32,495 nt of DNA from an uncultured Campylobacter sp. (GCF_938030145.1 NZ_CALHGM010000047.1:1-32495), one strand, 5' to 3'. Positions 1 to 8,219 are shown, counted from the stretch's first letter. Notes: generated from the letters alone by a model not told the origin. Program-made: numbers and translations.

Positions 1-68
1 CTAAAATTGCCTAAAATTGCCTAAAATTGCCTAAAATTGCCTAAAATTGCCTAAATTGCCTAAATGCC
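1..68. repeat. 10-bp tandem repeat array at left window edge
   Basis: Five perfect head-to-tail copies of CTAAAATTGC fill the first 50 bases. Two shortened 9-base copies (CTAAATTGC and CTAAATGCC) follow before unique sequence begins. The array runs off the window edge, so its true copy number is unknown. It lies just downstream of the stop of the TRAP binding-protein gene, where partner genes would be expected. Decay of the unit at the inner end is typical of a minisatellite. Confidence 0.95.
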
Positions 69-149
69 GATCAAATTTAAGCCGCATACACCTTTATCTG
101 GCGCTTAGTTTAGCCGCGCGGCATAAAAACACAGCTAAAAAATGAAGCA

Positions 150-1334
150 CTACTTCGTCTGATTATCCTCATTTTTTGGTGCGGCAGTGCTTGCATTTAT
201 CTCGCTGGCTGCGCTATTTACGGGCTCAGGAACAGAGATTTTTTTCACTGAAGCGGTAAAATTCTGCTCGGCTTCAACATCGCCCGTTTTTTCGATATAT
301 GTAAAATCGCCCATCTTCGTCCACGTTCTAGCTTTAGCTAAAAACGCCTTTTGGCTCTCCCAAATCTCTTTGAAATCGGGATTCTTCTCGCTTTCTTCGG
401 CTAGAATTTCATCCGTCGCCTTGCGAAGCGCACGCATAATTTCAGGCGAAAAAGAGCGAATCTGAACGTTTGGATATTTCTTTTTGATCTCGTCCCAAAT
501 TATTACGTTTTTATAAAATGTCTCGTTTTCTGCGTATTCGCGCGCCTTTGCGATAGAGGCTTCCAGGATATTTTGCAAATCCTTAGGAAGCTTCTGCCAA
601 GTTTGTAGATTTATCACTATCTGCTGCTCGCTAGCGGGTTCTTGCCATCCCGTATAATAGTAATTTGCGACCTTGTGAAAGCCTAGAGGTATATCAAAGC
701 TAGGACTTGCCCACTCTACCGCATCGATGGTGCCCATCTCTAGCGCCATATATAGCTCACCTACCGGTATCGTAGCGACTGCGACGCCAAGGCGGCTCAT
801 AACCTCCCCGCCAAAGCTTGGAATTCTAAATTTAAGCCCTTTTAAATCGTCTAGCGTATTAATCTCTTTTTTAAACCAACCACCCATCTGCATGCCACTA
901 TTTAGGATATTAAAGACCTTTAGATTGCTTTTAGCATAGAATTTATCCGCTAGTTCCTTGCCTCCACCGAAGTAATACCAAGCGTGTTGCTCATCTTTCG
1001 TCATACCAAAAGGCACCGTCGTAAACAGCATATTCGCGCTATTCTTGCCTTTATAATAGTAGCTCGCAGTATAGCCTAAATCGTATTGTCCGTTTTTGAC
1101 CATATCATAGATCGCAAAAGGTGCTTTATGCTTGCTAGGCGCGTCGATGCTGATTTTCAGCCTGCCATCAGACATACTATCTGCAAGATCTGCCATACGC
1201 TTGGCGACATCGCCTACGATAGGCATACTAAGTTCGTAAGTCTGAGCTAGCTTAAGGCGATAAACTTTCTTATCTGCGCCCCACAGCGACGTGGCTATAA
1301 TCAAACTTAATCCGACAAGAATCGATTTTTTCAT
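150..1334 (-). CDS. dctP: TRAP transporter substrate-binding protein, DctP family
   Basis: This is a periplasmic solute receptor that would deliver a carboxylate to a DctQM membrane permease. A Sec signal peptide covers about residues 1-19 (MKKSILVGLS..., cleavage near LWGA). The family core is clear: FRIPSFGGEV carries the arginine that usually pairs with the ligand carboxylate, followed by GELYMALEMGTIDAVEW and YYYTGWQEP. This pattern resembles the TakP/lactate-binding branch, so a 2-oxo acid or hydroxy acid is a reasonable substrate guess. A low-complexity tail of about 40 residues rich in Ala, Ser and Asn extends the C-terminus beyond the usual length. A GGGAGT ribosome site supports the start. 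No permease genes are visible; they would lie past the left edge. It is divergent from mqo. Confidence 0.88.
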   Translation of the reverse strand: MKKSILVGLSLIIATSLWGADKKVYRLKLAQTYELSMPIVGDVAKRMADLADSMSDGRLKISIDAPSKHKAPFAIYDMVKNGQYDLGYTASYYYKGKNSANMLFTTVPFGMTKDEQHAWYYFGGGKELADKFYAKSNLKVFNILNSGMQMGGWFKKEINTLDDLKGLKFRIPSFGGEVMSRLGVAVATIPVGELYMALEMGTIDAVEWASPSFDIPLGFHKVANYYYTGWQEPASEQQIVINLQTWQKLPKDLQNILEASIAKAREYAENETFYKNVIIWDEIKKKYPNVQIRSFSPEIMRALRKATDEILAEESEKNPDFKEIWESQKAFLAKARTWTKMGDFTYIEKTGDVEAEQNFTASVKKISVPEPVNSAASEINASTAAPKNEDNQTK

Positions 1335-1362
1335 ATACTACTCCCAAAATGAAATGGTGCGA

Positions 1363-1376
1363 ATTTTATATAAAAT
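1363..1376. promoter_or_regulatory. Palindromic AT-rich -10 region between dctP and mqo
   Basis: ATTTTATATAAAAT is a perfect palindrome that reads as a TATA-type -10 box on both strands. For the minus strand it lies about 30 bases from the dctP start, a good fit. For mqo it is further away, and a second candidate, TATAAC at 1395-1400, may serve that gene. It is assigned by position and composition only. Confidence 0.45.
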
Positions 1377-1455
1377 CATCTAAATTCACGCTTTTATAAC
1401 TAGCTTTTAAGCGAAATTTTCGCACAATTGTAGCCAAATTCGATAAGGAAAGGGC

Positions 1456-2802
1456 ATGCAAGAAAAACATTACGAAGTAATCATCATAGGCGGCGGTATC
1501 ACGGGCAGCGCGCTAGCATATGTACTGGCAGAATTTAGCGGGATCAAAAATATCGCTCTACTTGAAAAATACGAGGGACTTGCGACGCTAAATTCTAAAG
1601 CCAGCGCAAATTCCCAGACGATTCATTGCGGCGATATCGAGACTAACTACGACCTACAAAAAGCGACCGAAGTCAAGCGCAAGGCGGATATGATCGTGAA
1701 GTATTGCCAAAAGCACGGATATGAGAATAAATTTTTATTTCAGGGGCAGAAAATGGCTCTTGGCGTGGGCGAAAGCGAGGTAGAGCTAATTAAAGACCGC
1801 TTTGAGAAATTTAAAGAGCTTTATCCGTATCTGCAGCTTTTTGACAAGGAAGAGCTCAAAAAAATCGAGCCCAAGCTAGTTTTTGACGGGCGCGGTGAGG
1901 AGCGAGCGGAGGATATCGTAGCAATGGGCGTGCAATCGGGAGTTTACACGACGATCGATTACGGCGCGATGGCGAATTCCTTTGTGCAAAACGCTAAAAA
2001 CGTGGAGGGCAAAACCTGCGATCTGCACCTAAATACCGAAGTGCAAAACATCACTAAAGTAGGCGATAAGTTCTATATCCGCACTGCAAATAGACTCTCG
2101 CTAAGCGCTGATTTCGTAGTCGTAGATGCAGGCGCTCACTCGCTATGGCTAGCGCACAAAATGGGGCTGGGGCAGGATCTCAGCACGATTTGCATCGCGG
2201 GCAGCTTCTATCTAACCAAGCAAAAACTTCTAAATGGCAAGGTTTACATGATGCAAAACCCAAAGCTTCCATTTGCCGCGCTTCACGGCGATCCGGATTT
2301 GCTCGCAGGCGACTGCACGAGATTTGGCCCTACCGCGCTTACGATGCCAAAGCTCGAGCGCTACAAGGGCTGTCGTTCGGTGCCGGAATTTTTTCAATCA
2401 TTAAATTTTGACATGGACGTAGCCAAGGTCATTTGGCAAAATTTTGGCGATAGCGAGGTAAGGGACTTCTTAATCCGCAATATAGGCTTTGAGATACCGA
2501 TTTTAGGCAAAAAGCTTTTCATCAAAAATGCGCGCAAGATCATACCTAGCATCCGCGAGGAGGATATTTACTATGCCAAGGGCTTTGGCGGCGTGCGCCC
2601 ACAAGTAATCTCACACTCGCAAAAAAAGCTGATTTTAGGCGAAGCTAGAATAGGCGAAAATCCGGGGATTATCTTTAATATGACCCCAAGCCCCGGCGCT
2701 ACGAGCTGCCTGGGCAACGCGCTTCGCGACGCAAAAGGTGCCTGCGAATATTTGGGAGTGAGCTTTGATGATGCAAAATTTGACGCGGAAATGATGCAAT
2801 AA
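1456..2802 (+). CDS. mqo: Malate:quinone oxidoreductase (FAD-dependent), short epsilonproteobacterial type
   Basis: It oxidises malate to oxaloacetate and passes electrons to the quinone pool at the cytoplasmic membrane face, replacing NAD-linked malate dehydrogenase. The N-terminus is an FAD-binding Rossmann fold with the GGGITGSA glycine motif at residues 12-19, followed by an acidic residue (LLEKYEG) for the ribose. NSQTIHCGDIET and the C-terminal FNMTPSPGATSCLGNA segment match the Mqo/FAD oxidoreductase family. At 448 aa it matches the Campylobacter/Helicobacter form (C. jejuni Cj0393c, from memory) and is about 100 residues shorter than the E. coli enzyme. The ATG follows GGAAAGGGC. There is no obvious co-transcribed partner. 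A related 2-hydroxyacid dehydrogenase activity cannot be excluded from sequence. Confidence 0.85.
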   Translation: MQEKHYEVIIIGGGITGSALAYVLAEFSGIKNIALLEKYEGLATLNSKASANSQTIHCGDIETNYDLQKATEVKRKADMIVKYCQKHGYENKFLFQGQKMALGVGESEVELIKDRFEKFKELYPYLQLFDKEELKKIEPKLVFDGRGEERAEDIVAMGVQSGVYTTIDYGAMANSFVQNAKNVEGKTCDLHLNTEVQNITKVGDKFYIRTANRLSLSADFVVVDAGAHSLWLAHKMGLGQDLSTICIAGSFYLTKQKLLNGKVYMMQNPKLPFAALHGDPDLLAGDCTRFGPTALTMPKLERYKGCRSVPEFFQSLNFDMDVAKVIWQNFGDSEVRDFLIRNIGFEIPILGKKLFIKNARKIIPSIREEDIYYAKGFGGVRPQVISHSQKKLILGEARIGENPGIIFNMTPSPGATSCLGNALRDAKGACEYLGVSFDDAKFDAEMMQ

Positions 2803-3096
2803 AGAGGAATTTTTAATTTCGCTCGGGCAAGAATTTTGAAATTTTACTTCGGCGAGGATTTTAGAATTTTGCTCGCGCTTCACATATATAAAGAGTTTTA
2901 AAATTTCATTCAAACGCGAATTTTTAGAATTTAACCTGCACTGCGAGCTATGAAATTTTAAAATTTCGCCGTAAAGCCGTGAAGTAGAATTTTAAAATTC
3001 CCACCTGCCTGTAGAATTTTAAAATTTAGAAATTTCAAAATTTTGCGCAAAATTTCGCCTAATGCGGCGATAAATTTTAAATTTAAAGGAGAAAAG

Positions 3097-4566
3097 ATGC
3101 TTAAAAAAACCAAAATCCTAGCGACCATCGGGCCCGCAAGCGATGGCGAAGAGATGATGAGCGCGATGGTAAAGGCGGGCTGCAACGCCTTTAGGATGAA
3201 CTTCAGCCACGGCACGCACGAGTATCACGAGGTAAATTTAAACAAAATTCGCGCCGTAGAAAAGAGCCTGGGCGTACGAATAGGCGTCTTTCAGGACATC
3301 AGCGGCCCAAAGATCCGCGTCGGCAAACTAGAGGAAAATTTTAAATTAAAAACGGGCGATAAAATCACCTTCCTTCCTCACGAAATGATCGGCAAAAAGA
3401 CCGCGGAAGGCGAATACGAGCTGTGTATCAACCACCCCGAAATTTTGCCTCTGATGAAGGCGGGCGAGTTTATCTACCTCTACGACGGCTCGATCCGCGC
3501 CAAGGTAGTCGCGGTAAGCGAGCAAGGCGTGCAAGCGGTGCTCGAAAACGACGGCTTTTTAAGCTCAAATAAGGGGGTGAACTTCCCAAATACCCGCCTA
3601 AATATCGACGTTATCACGCAAAAGGACCTTGAGGATCTGCGCTGGGGCGCGGCGCACGGCGTAAATTTCGTAGGTATCTCCTTCGTGCAGTCGCAAAACG
3701 ACATCCTGCGCGTGCGCGAAATTTTAAACTCTCTGGGTTCAAAAGCTAAAATTTACGCCAAAATCGAGAAATTCGATGCGGTCGAAAATATTGAAAAGAT
3801 CATCGAAGCAAGCGACGGCATAATGGTTGCGCGCGGAGATCTGGGCATTGAGATGCCGTTTTATGAGATCCCGCGTATCCAAAAGCGCATCATCGCGTTA
3901 GCCAACGCCCGCTCAAAGCCCGTCATCACCGCCACGCAGATGATGCTTAGCATGACCGAGCACGAGCGCGCCACCAGAGCCGAGATCAGCGACGTCGCAA
4001 ACGCCGTGCTCGACGGCACCGACGCCGTAATGCTAAGCGAGGAAAGCGCCATCGGCAAAAACCCCGCAGCCGTGGTCGCCGCGATGAGCGAGACAATCCG
4101 CGAGACCGAAAAGATCTATCCTTACGACAAATTTAACGATTACGATTTCTACGACGAGACTGATATGATCACTTCAAGCACAGCAGCGCTTGCCGCAAGG
4201 CTGGGCGCGGACGCGATACTTTCGATCACGGGCTCGGGGCGCTCGGCGATAAAACTCGCACGCAACCGCGCTAAAATCGACATCATCGCAATCGCGCACG
4301 ACGAGCAGACCGCGCACGCGCTAAGTCTCGTGTGGGGCGTAAATCCAGCGATGGTTAAGGAAAAAACGAGCATCAACTCGCTGCTCGCACGTATCATAAG
4401 CGAGGCTCTGCAGCGCGGGCTCATCGAAGAAGGCGGCACCTACGTGATGACGGCAGGCTTTCAAAGCGGCCATCCCGGCAGCACCGACTACATCCGCATC
4501 ATCAAAAAAGATCAGATAGATTTCTACCGCGACGCGGCAGAAACGGGCTTTAGCGGTAAAATTTAA
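3097..4566 (+). CDS. pyk: Pyruvate kinase
   Basis: It converts phosphoenolpyruvate and ADP to pyruvate and ATP. Motifs in order: ILATIGPAS near the N-terminus, MNFSHGTHEYH, DISGPKIRVG, AKIEKFDAVENI with the catalytic lysine, MVARGDLGIEM, the signature region PVITATQMMLSM, and EISDVANAVLDGTDAVMLS. The C-terminal regulatory-type domain runs to the end. I chose the ATG at 3097 (489 aa) because AAAGGAGAAAAG sits directly before it. The frame is open for 18 more codons upstream, but that stretch has no ribosome site and reads like spacer. Many Campylobacter keep pyk despite an incomplete upper glycolysis. In the usual SGETA site this protein reads SEESA. The next gene starts only nine bases after the stop. 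Confidence 0.93.
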   Translation: MLKKTKILATIGPASDGEEMMSAMVKAGCNAFRMNFSHGTHEYHEVNLNKIRAVEKSLGVRIGVFQDISGPKIRVGKLEENFKLKTGDKITFLPHEMIGKKTAEGEYELCINHPEILPLMKAGEFIYLYDGSIRAKVVAVSEQGVQAVLENDGFLSSNKGVNFPNTRLNIDVITQKDLEDLRWGAAHGVNFVGISFVQSQNDILRVREILNSLGSKAKIYAKIEKFDAVENIEKIIEASDGIMVARGDLGIEMPFYEIPRIQKRIIALANARSKPVITATQMMLSMTEHERATRAEISDVANAVLDGTDAVMLSEESAIGKNPAAVVAAMSETIRETEKIYPYDKFNDYDFYDETDMITSSTAALAARLGADAILSITGSGRSAIKLARNRAKIDIIAIAHDEQTAHALSLVWGVNPAMVKEKTSINSLLARIISEALQRGLIEEGGTYVMTAGFQSGHPGSTDYIRIIKKDQIDFYRDAAETGFSGKI

Positions 4567-4575
4567 AAAATCAAA

Positions 4576-5526
4576 ATGTCAAAGTCCATTAAAATCAAAG
4601 AATCGCGGTTAAATTTAACCCCTTGCTACGAACTAACGCAAAAAGAGGCGCGAGAGCTCGTCAGCATCGGCATCACCGAGCGCGGCGAGATATATTTTCT
4701 ATGCGAGGATGCGGGCGAATACGTCATAAAATTTATGCAAGATGGGCGGCTGCGCGAGATAAAAACCGGCGCGGACGAAAACGGCTACCACTTCGCCGTG
4801 TCCGTGGATTTTCCAAACCGTTGGGCGTTGCTAAACGCTCGCTCGCGCTACAATGAGAAACTAAAACGCGGCGAGGAAAATTTAAAATTTATCGATGAGC
4901 TGGGCACCCAGACGGGCAAAATTTACGTGGGCGACGGCATAGCAAAGATCATAGCGCAGGGCGGGCGGCTCTACGTTTCATATTTTGGCGACGGGCTCTT
5001 CGGCAACTTCGGCAGAGACGAGTGCGAACTCGCCGTTTGGAACGAGGCGGGCGAAAAGCTCTATGGATTTGACCTCAGCCGGATTCACGACTGCTACGCG
5101 ATAAATCTATTTGGCGGCGCGTGCTACGCGCACTATTGCAGTAGTTTTGATTTCGTGCGTATCAAGGACGGGCAAGCCACGGCGTATACTCCAAAAATCA
5201 GTTCTTATAAACCGGGCTCCGCGGCTATCGAAACGTGCGAGCTAGAATTTTCAAAGAGCGATTATATTTTTGCGAGCCGCGACTTCGCACTGGATGAGCG
5301 AAGCGTGCTGTTTTATCGGGCCGATAACGACAAAGATGAGCTGTTTTTGTTTAAATTTAAAGGCGAAACGCTAGAATTCTACAGAAAAATCAGCCTAAAT
5401 TTTCTCGGCGCAGACGGCTCGAAAAATAACAAAAATGAGAGCTACAGCTCGTACGGGAACGGCGAATATTTAGCTCTTTTAAAAGGCGCCAAAATTTATA
5501 AAATTTGCGTGAGCGAGCTAGATTGA
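4576..5526 (+). CDS. Hypothetical protein, beta-rich, downstream of pyk
   Basis: I do not recognise this 316-aa protein. It has no signal peptide and no membrane segment. The composition suggests short beta strands with regularly spaced aromatic and glycine residues, for example YFLCEDAGEYVIKF, YVSYFGDGLFGNFG and FRKISLNFLGADG-like stretches. A small beta-propeller-like fold is possible but is only a guess. It begins nine bases after the pyk stop with no ribosome site of its own (AAAAAATCAAA before ATG), so its translation probably depends on pyk readthrough or coupling. Codon use looks like that of its neighbours. It ends with TGA. Confidence 0.7.
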   Translation: MSKSIKIKESRLNLTPCYELTQKEARELVSIGITERGEIYFLCEDAGEYVIKFMQDGRLREIKTGADENGYHFAVSVDFPNRWALLNARSRYNEKLKRGEENLKFIDELGTQTGKIYVGDGIAKIIAQGGRLYVSYFGDGLFGNFGRDECELAVWNEAGEKLYGFDLSRIHDCYAINLFGGACYAHYCSSFDFVRIKDGQATAYTPKISSYKPGSAAIETCELEFSKSDYIFASRDFALDERSVLFYRADNDKDELFLFKFKGETLEFYRKISLNFLGADGSKNNKNESYSSYGNGEYLALLKGAKIYKICVSELD

Positions 5527-5678
5527 AATGTAAATTTAGCAGCTAACGGCGCTTAAATTTAGCCGCGTAAAGCGTCGCGATAAAGCCGAATAAAAAGAAA
5601 ATAGAGCCGCCGCAAAAATTAAAATTCCGCAAAAATATATTCGTTAAAAATCAAGCTCACGCTCTTAAAATTTCAAGG

Positions 5679-5684
5679 TATAAT
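5679..5684 (+). promoter_or_regulatory. TATAAT -10 box upstream of the 5724 gene
   Basis: A perfect TATAAT lies 40 bases before the ATG at 5724, in an AT-rich spacer. No good -35 is visible, as is usual for Campylobacter housekeeping promoters. It is followed by an AAGGAGAG ribosome site. Confidence 0.6.
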
Positions 5685-5723
5685 TACGAAGCAAATTTAC
5701 AAAATTTAACCGAAGGAGAGACC

Positions 5724-6434
5724 ATGAAAAAATTTCGCTCACTGCTGCTGTGTGCGGCGGCGGCTGCGACTTTGAGCGCCCAAGGCGAGGGTGGCGAGGA
5801 CAAGGTGGAAAAAATCACTTCGATCGACATCTATATTTCGCCGTTTTATTCGGCTAAGGAGGGCAAGCCCGAATACGTGCACGTTTACGAGCCGATCGAC
5901 GATCTGTTGATGAAAAACGACGTGCCGAGCCTAAAAAAAGCGATCAAAATCATCGAAGACGCCCCGGACATGGTCGCTCCGACCACGCTGATGACCGTCG
6001 CTGCGCGCGCTTATGATCTGGGGCTTAAGGACGACGCGGTGTTTTGGTTCTACGCGGGCAAATACCGCTTCATCTCCTTCGCCTCGGTAATCGACGTCAG
6101 CGGCGCGATGTTTATGGAGACGGTCGAGGCAAATTCCGCTTTCATGCACCTTGCGGGCGACGTGATCAACCCCTACGCATTCTGCGACATCGACAAGCAG
6201 CAGATCATAGTCGAAAAGGCGGTCGATTGGGTAAAGGATCATCCGTATAAGGCGATATTTTCGGATAAATTCCCACCCATGGCTAGCGACCGCAAGGCGG
6301 CTCTAAAGGAAGTGATAGAAAAGCTCAAAGCCGATCAGCAAAAGCAAAAGCAGTATTTTGCCGATCCGAAAAACAGAGCCGATTACATCGCCGAGCGTAA
6401 GAAATACCGCACCGACGAGCGTTTCTGCGACTAA
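5724..6434 (+). CDS. Secreted protein of a conserved family of unknown function
   Basis: A signal peptide covers about residues 1-19 (MKKFRSLLLCAAAAATLSAQ), so the protein is periplasmic or outer-membrane associated. The body contains APTTLMTVAARAYDLGLKDD followed by AVFWFYAGKYR, then a later AFCDIDKQQ and a terminal ERKKYRTDERFCD. I remember this pattern from an unnamed family in several proteobacteria. The helical-pair spacing is TPR-like, but no assigned reaction is known to me. Two cysteines near the end (in AFCD and RFCD) could form a disulfide in the periplasm. The start is fixed by GAAGGAGAGACC and a TATAAT promoter. It appears to be transcribed alone; the next gene starts about 130 bases later with its own ribosome site. 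Confidence 0.75.
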   Translation: MKKFRSLLLCAAAAATLSAQGEGGEDKVEKITSIDIYISPFYSAKEGKPEYVHVYEPIDDLLMKNDVPSLKKAIKIIEDAPDMVAPTTLMTVAARAYDLGLKDDAVFWFYAGKYRFISFASVIDVSGAMFMETVEANSAFMHLAGDVINPYAFCDIDKQQIIVEKAVDWVKDHPYKAIFSDKFPPMASDRKAALKEVIEKLKADQQKQKQYFADPKNRADYIAERKKYRTDERFCD

Positions 6435-6562
6435 ATTTGCGGCTAAGTTTATCGCCTAGTCAGCTTTGGCTAGCTTAGCCGTACTTTGCCTAAATTTCAG
6501 CTCGCAGGCTAAATTTAGGCAAATTTCAAACTATGCTTCAAAATAAAATTTAAGGAAAAGGC

Positions 6563-6838
6563 GTGAGCGAAATTTTAAAAAACGTGATGCCGCCGCCGTG
6601 GATCAAATACCCCGCTCTTAGCGAGTTTTCGCTCGGCTGGTGAATGGGCGCGGCAGAGGATTATAAATTTAAATTTTGGCAGTGGTTCGAGCGGCTGGAT
6701 GAAGCGGTGCAAAAAGCGTATGCGCAGGCCTTCCCCTATCCTTGCTTTTGGCACTACGGCGGCTGGGAGGGGCTGAACGAGACGCCTGAAAATGAGCGCA
6801 TGGCGGCGACAGATGCTGCTCGGAGCCACGAAATTTGA
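6563..6838 (+). pseudogene. Small NADAR-associated protein interrupted by an in-frame TGA
   Basis: Read from a GTG at 6563 (preceded by TAAGGAAAAGGC), the frame gives MPPPWIKYPALSEFSLGW, then TGA at 6641-6643, then MGAAEDYKFKFWQWFERL and on to a stop at 6838. I remember a small protein family encoded beside NADAR genes that carries PPPWxxYP...GWRMGxGExY...F..W. The TGA sits exactly at the arginine of GWRMG, so a single C-to-T change of CGA explains it. The total would be 91 residues. The codon after TGA is ATG, so ribosomes could restart and make two pieces (26 and 64 aa). The stop overlaps the NADAR start, indicating one operon. Its function is unknown. TGA is an ordinary stop elsewhere in the window, so a code change is not the explanation. 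Confidence 0.7.
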
Positions 6839-7500
6839 AATTTAGCGAGTGTGGTGAGCTTAGAGGCGATCTTACGGACGACATAGACGATTTCTACCGC
6901 GAGGGCTTGCCGTTTTGGCGAGCAGGCGGAGCGGCGAAATACGATAAAACTTCATTAATAAATTCTTCCGAAGCGCACGAATTTCTATTTTTCTACAAGC
7001 CGGATGCGGCCGCGGATGAATCCTGCCTCGGGCAGTGGCAGAGCTCGCCTTTTGCCGTAGATGCCGATGAGTATGCCTGCGCCGAGCAGTTTATGATGGC
7101 GAGCAAGGCGCAAATATTCGGCGACGAGCAGACGCGGGCGCGGATAATGCAAAGCCGCGATGCAAAGCAGATGAAGGCGCTAGGCAGGCAAGTGCGGGGC
7201 TTTGATGAGCGGCTCTGGGGCGAGGTGCGCTACAGCGTCGTGCTAAGCGGCAATTACTATAAATTTACGCAAAATCCCGCGATGATGCGCTTTTTGCTCG
7301 CGACGGGAGATAAAATTTTAGTTGAGACCAGCCCGCTGGATAAAATTTGTGGTATCGGCCTTGGGCTGCAGAGCGAAAACGCAAGTCGTCCGAGCGCGTG
7401 GCGCGGGCAAAATCTGCTCGGCTTTGCGCTGATGGAGGTGCGAGACGAGCTGCGCAGGCTATATAAAAACTACGACCTGATCGATAAGAATTTTTTGTAA
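6835..7500 (+). CDS. NADAR (YbiA/DUF1768-like) family N-glycosidase
   Basis: The NADAR domain spans about residues 60-210 of 221. Visible motifs: CLGQWQSSPFAV, EYACAEQFMMASKAQIFGD with the conserved glutamate (E84), a tryptophan at W128 in ERLWGE, GNYYKFTQNPAMM, and ETSPLDKICGIGL with the conserved aspartate (D169). This Glu-Trp-Asp spacing agrees with E. coli YbiA. Family members cleave N-glycosidic bonds in riboflavin-pathway intermediates; others remove ADP-ribose from guanine in DNA, opposing DarT-like toxins. Which applies here is not visible. The start is TTG, in a TTGA overlap with the upstream stop, so translation is probably coupled. Residues 1-58 (DDFYREGLPFW..., EFLFFYKP) form a lead-in found in longer NADAR proteins. 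No ADP-ribosyltransferase toxin gene is nearby. Confidence 0.85.
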   Translation: MKFSECGELRGDLTDDIDDFYREGLPFWRAGGAAKYDKTSLINSSEAHEFLFFYKPDAAADESCLGQWQSSPFAVDADEYACAEQFMMASKAQIFGDEQTRARIMQSRDAKQMKALGRQVRGFDERLWGEVRYSVVLSGNYYKFTQNPAMMRFLLATGDKILVETSPLDKICGIGLGLQSENASRPSAWRGQNLLGFALMEVRDELRRLYKNYDLIDKNFL

Positions 7501-7509
7501 GATTAGGCG

Positions 7510-7528
7510 GCGGTTAAAATTTTACCGC
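7510..7528. terminator. Imperfect inverted repeat after the NADAR gene
   Basis: GCGGTTAAAATTTTACCGC can fold with a GCGGT/ACCGC stem around an AT centre. It lies ten bases after the NADAR stop, between convergent genes, so a terminator role is possible. There is no T-run after it, which keeps the confidence low. Confidence 0.3.
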
Positions 7529-7678
7529 TCCCGCCGGGTACATTCGGCACGGACATAGCGCGGCAGCGAGGCGAGGCGGTAAATTTATAAAATTTTAAAA
7601 TTTACGCAGACGGCTGAGGCTCGCGCCGCTTTTGCAGTAGCGATAGTTAGATCGGAGGCTAAATTTAAACGCGCCGTC

Positions 7679-8002
7679 TTAGTGTCCTGCGCCGAAGAAA
7701 TTACACATCGCCGTGCCTATCACGATGAGCGCTATGCCGCATATCGCGGGCACAGAGAGCTTTTCGTGGAAGTAAAACACCGAAAGCAGCGATGCTAATA
7801 CTATGCCGAGCCCGCCCCACGTAGCGTAAGCGACGCTAAGCTTTACCGTTTTTAGCGCAAGCGCTAAAAAATAAAAGCACGCGCCGTATGCCGCTAGCGT
7901 GGCTAGAGAATAATTCAGCTTACTAAATCCGTCCGAGAGCTTCATACAGTTGGTCCCCGCTAGCTCCAAAACTATAGCAAGCCCCAAATAAACGTATCCC
8001 AT
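7679..8002 (-). CDS. Small multidrug resistance (SMR) family efflux protein, EmrE-like
   Basis: A 107-aa inner-membrane protein with four predicted transmembrane helices, the normal SMR size. It works as an antiparallel dimer exchanging protons for hydrophobic cations. The essential membrane glutamate is at residue 13 (YLGLAIVLELAGT), and AYATWGGLGIVLASLLS matches the EmrE/Qac branch around its tryptophan more closely than the guanidinium-exporting SugE/Gdx branch. FYFHEKLSVPAICGIALIVIG forms helix four. AAGGAGC precedes the ATG. Some SMR proteins work as paired subunits, but no second SMR gene is adjacent, so a homodimer is likely. The actual substrate is unknown; compatible-solute or polyamine export are alternatives. 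Confidence 0.9.
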   Translation of the reverse strand: MGYVYLGLAIVLELAGTNCMKLSDGFSKLNYSLATLAAYGACFYFLALALKTVKLSVAYATWGGLGIVLASLLSVFYFHEKLSVPAICGIALIVIGTAMCNFFGAGH

Positions 8003-8033
8003 AAGCGCTCCTTAATGTAATTTGAGCCGAAAT

Positions 8034-8039
8034 TTTATA
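8034..8039 (-). promoter_or_regulatory. -10 box (TATAAA on minus strand) for the SMR gene
   Basis: The plus strand reads TTTATA, giving TATAAA on the coding strand 32 bases before the SMR start, with AAGGAGC between them. It is assigned by position only. Confidence 0.45.
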
Positions 8040-8219
8040 GAAATTTCTCTTAAATTTCACCCAAAGGCGTCCCTGGCGGCTTGCGTAAAATTTGCGCCAC
8101 ATATTTGAGTAAAACCGGCGCTTCGGCGACGTAAAATTCCACCGCTACCGCCTAAAAATCGAAGTTTTTTAAATTTAGCCACGCGGTGAAATTTTATCCG
8201 TTTTTATATACGAACATTA

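Noticed and set aside
1..68. CRISPR array at the left edge
   Set aside because: Units are 10 bp, directly adjacent and without spacers.
3043..3096. Longer pyruvate kinase start with 18 extra residues
   Set aside because: There is no ribosome site before 3043 and the extra residues look like spacer. AAAGGAG sits correctly before the ATG at 3097.
6641..6643. TGA as selenocysteine or as tryptophan in a changed code
   Set aside because: TGA ends other genes here (for example at 5526 and 32021), the conserved residue at this place is arginine as I remember it, and no selenocysteine-type hairpin is evident just downstream.
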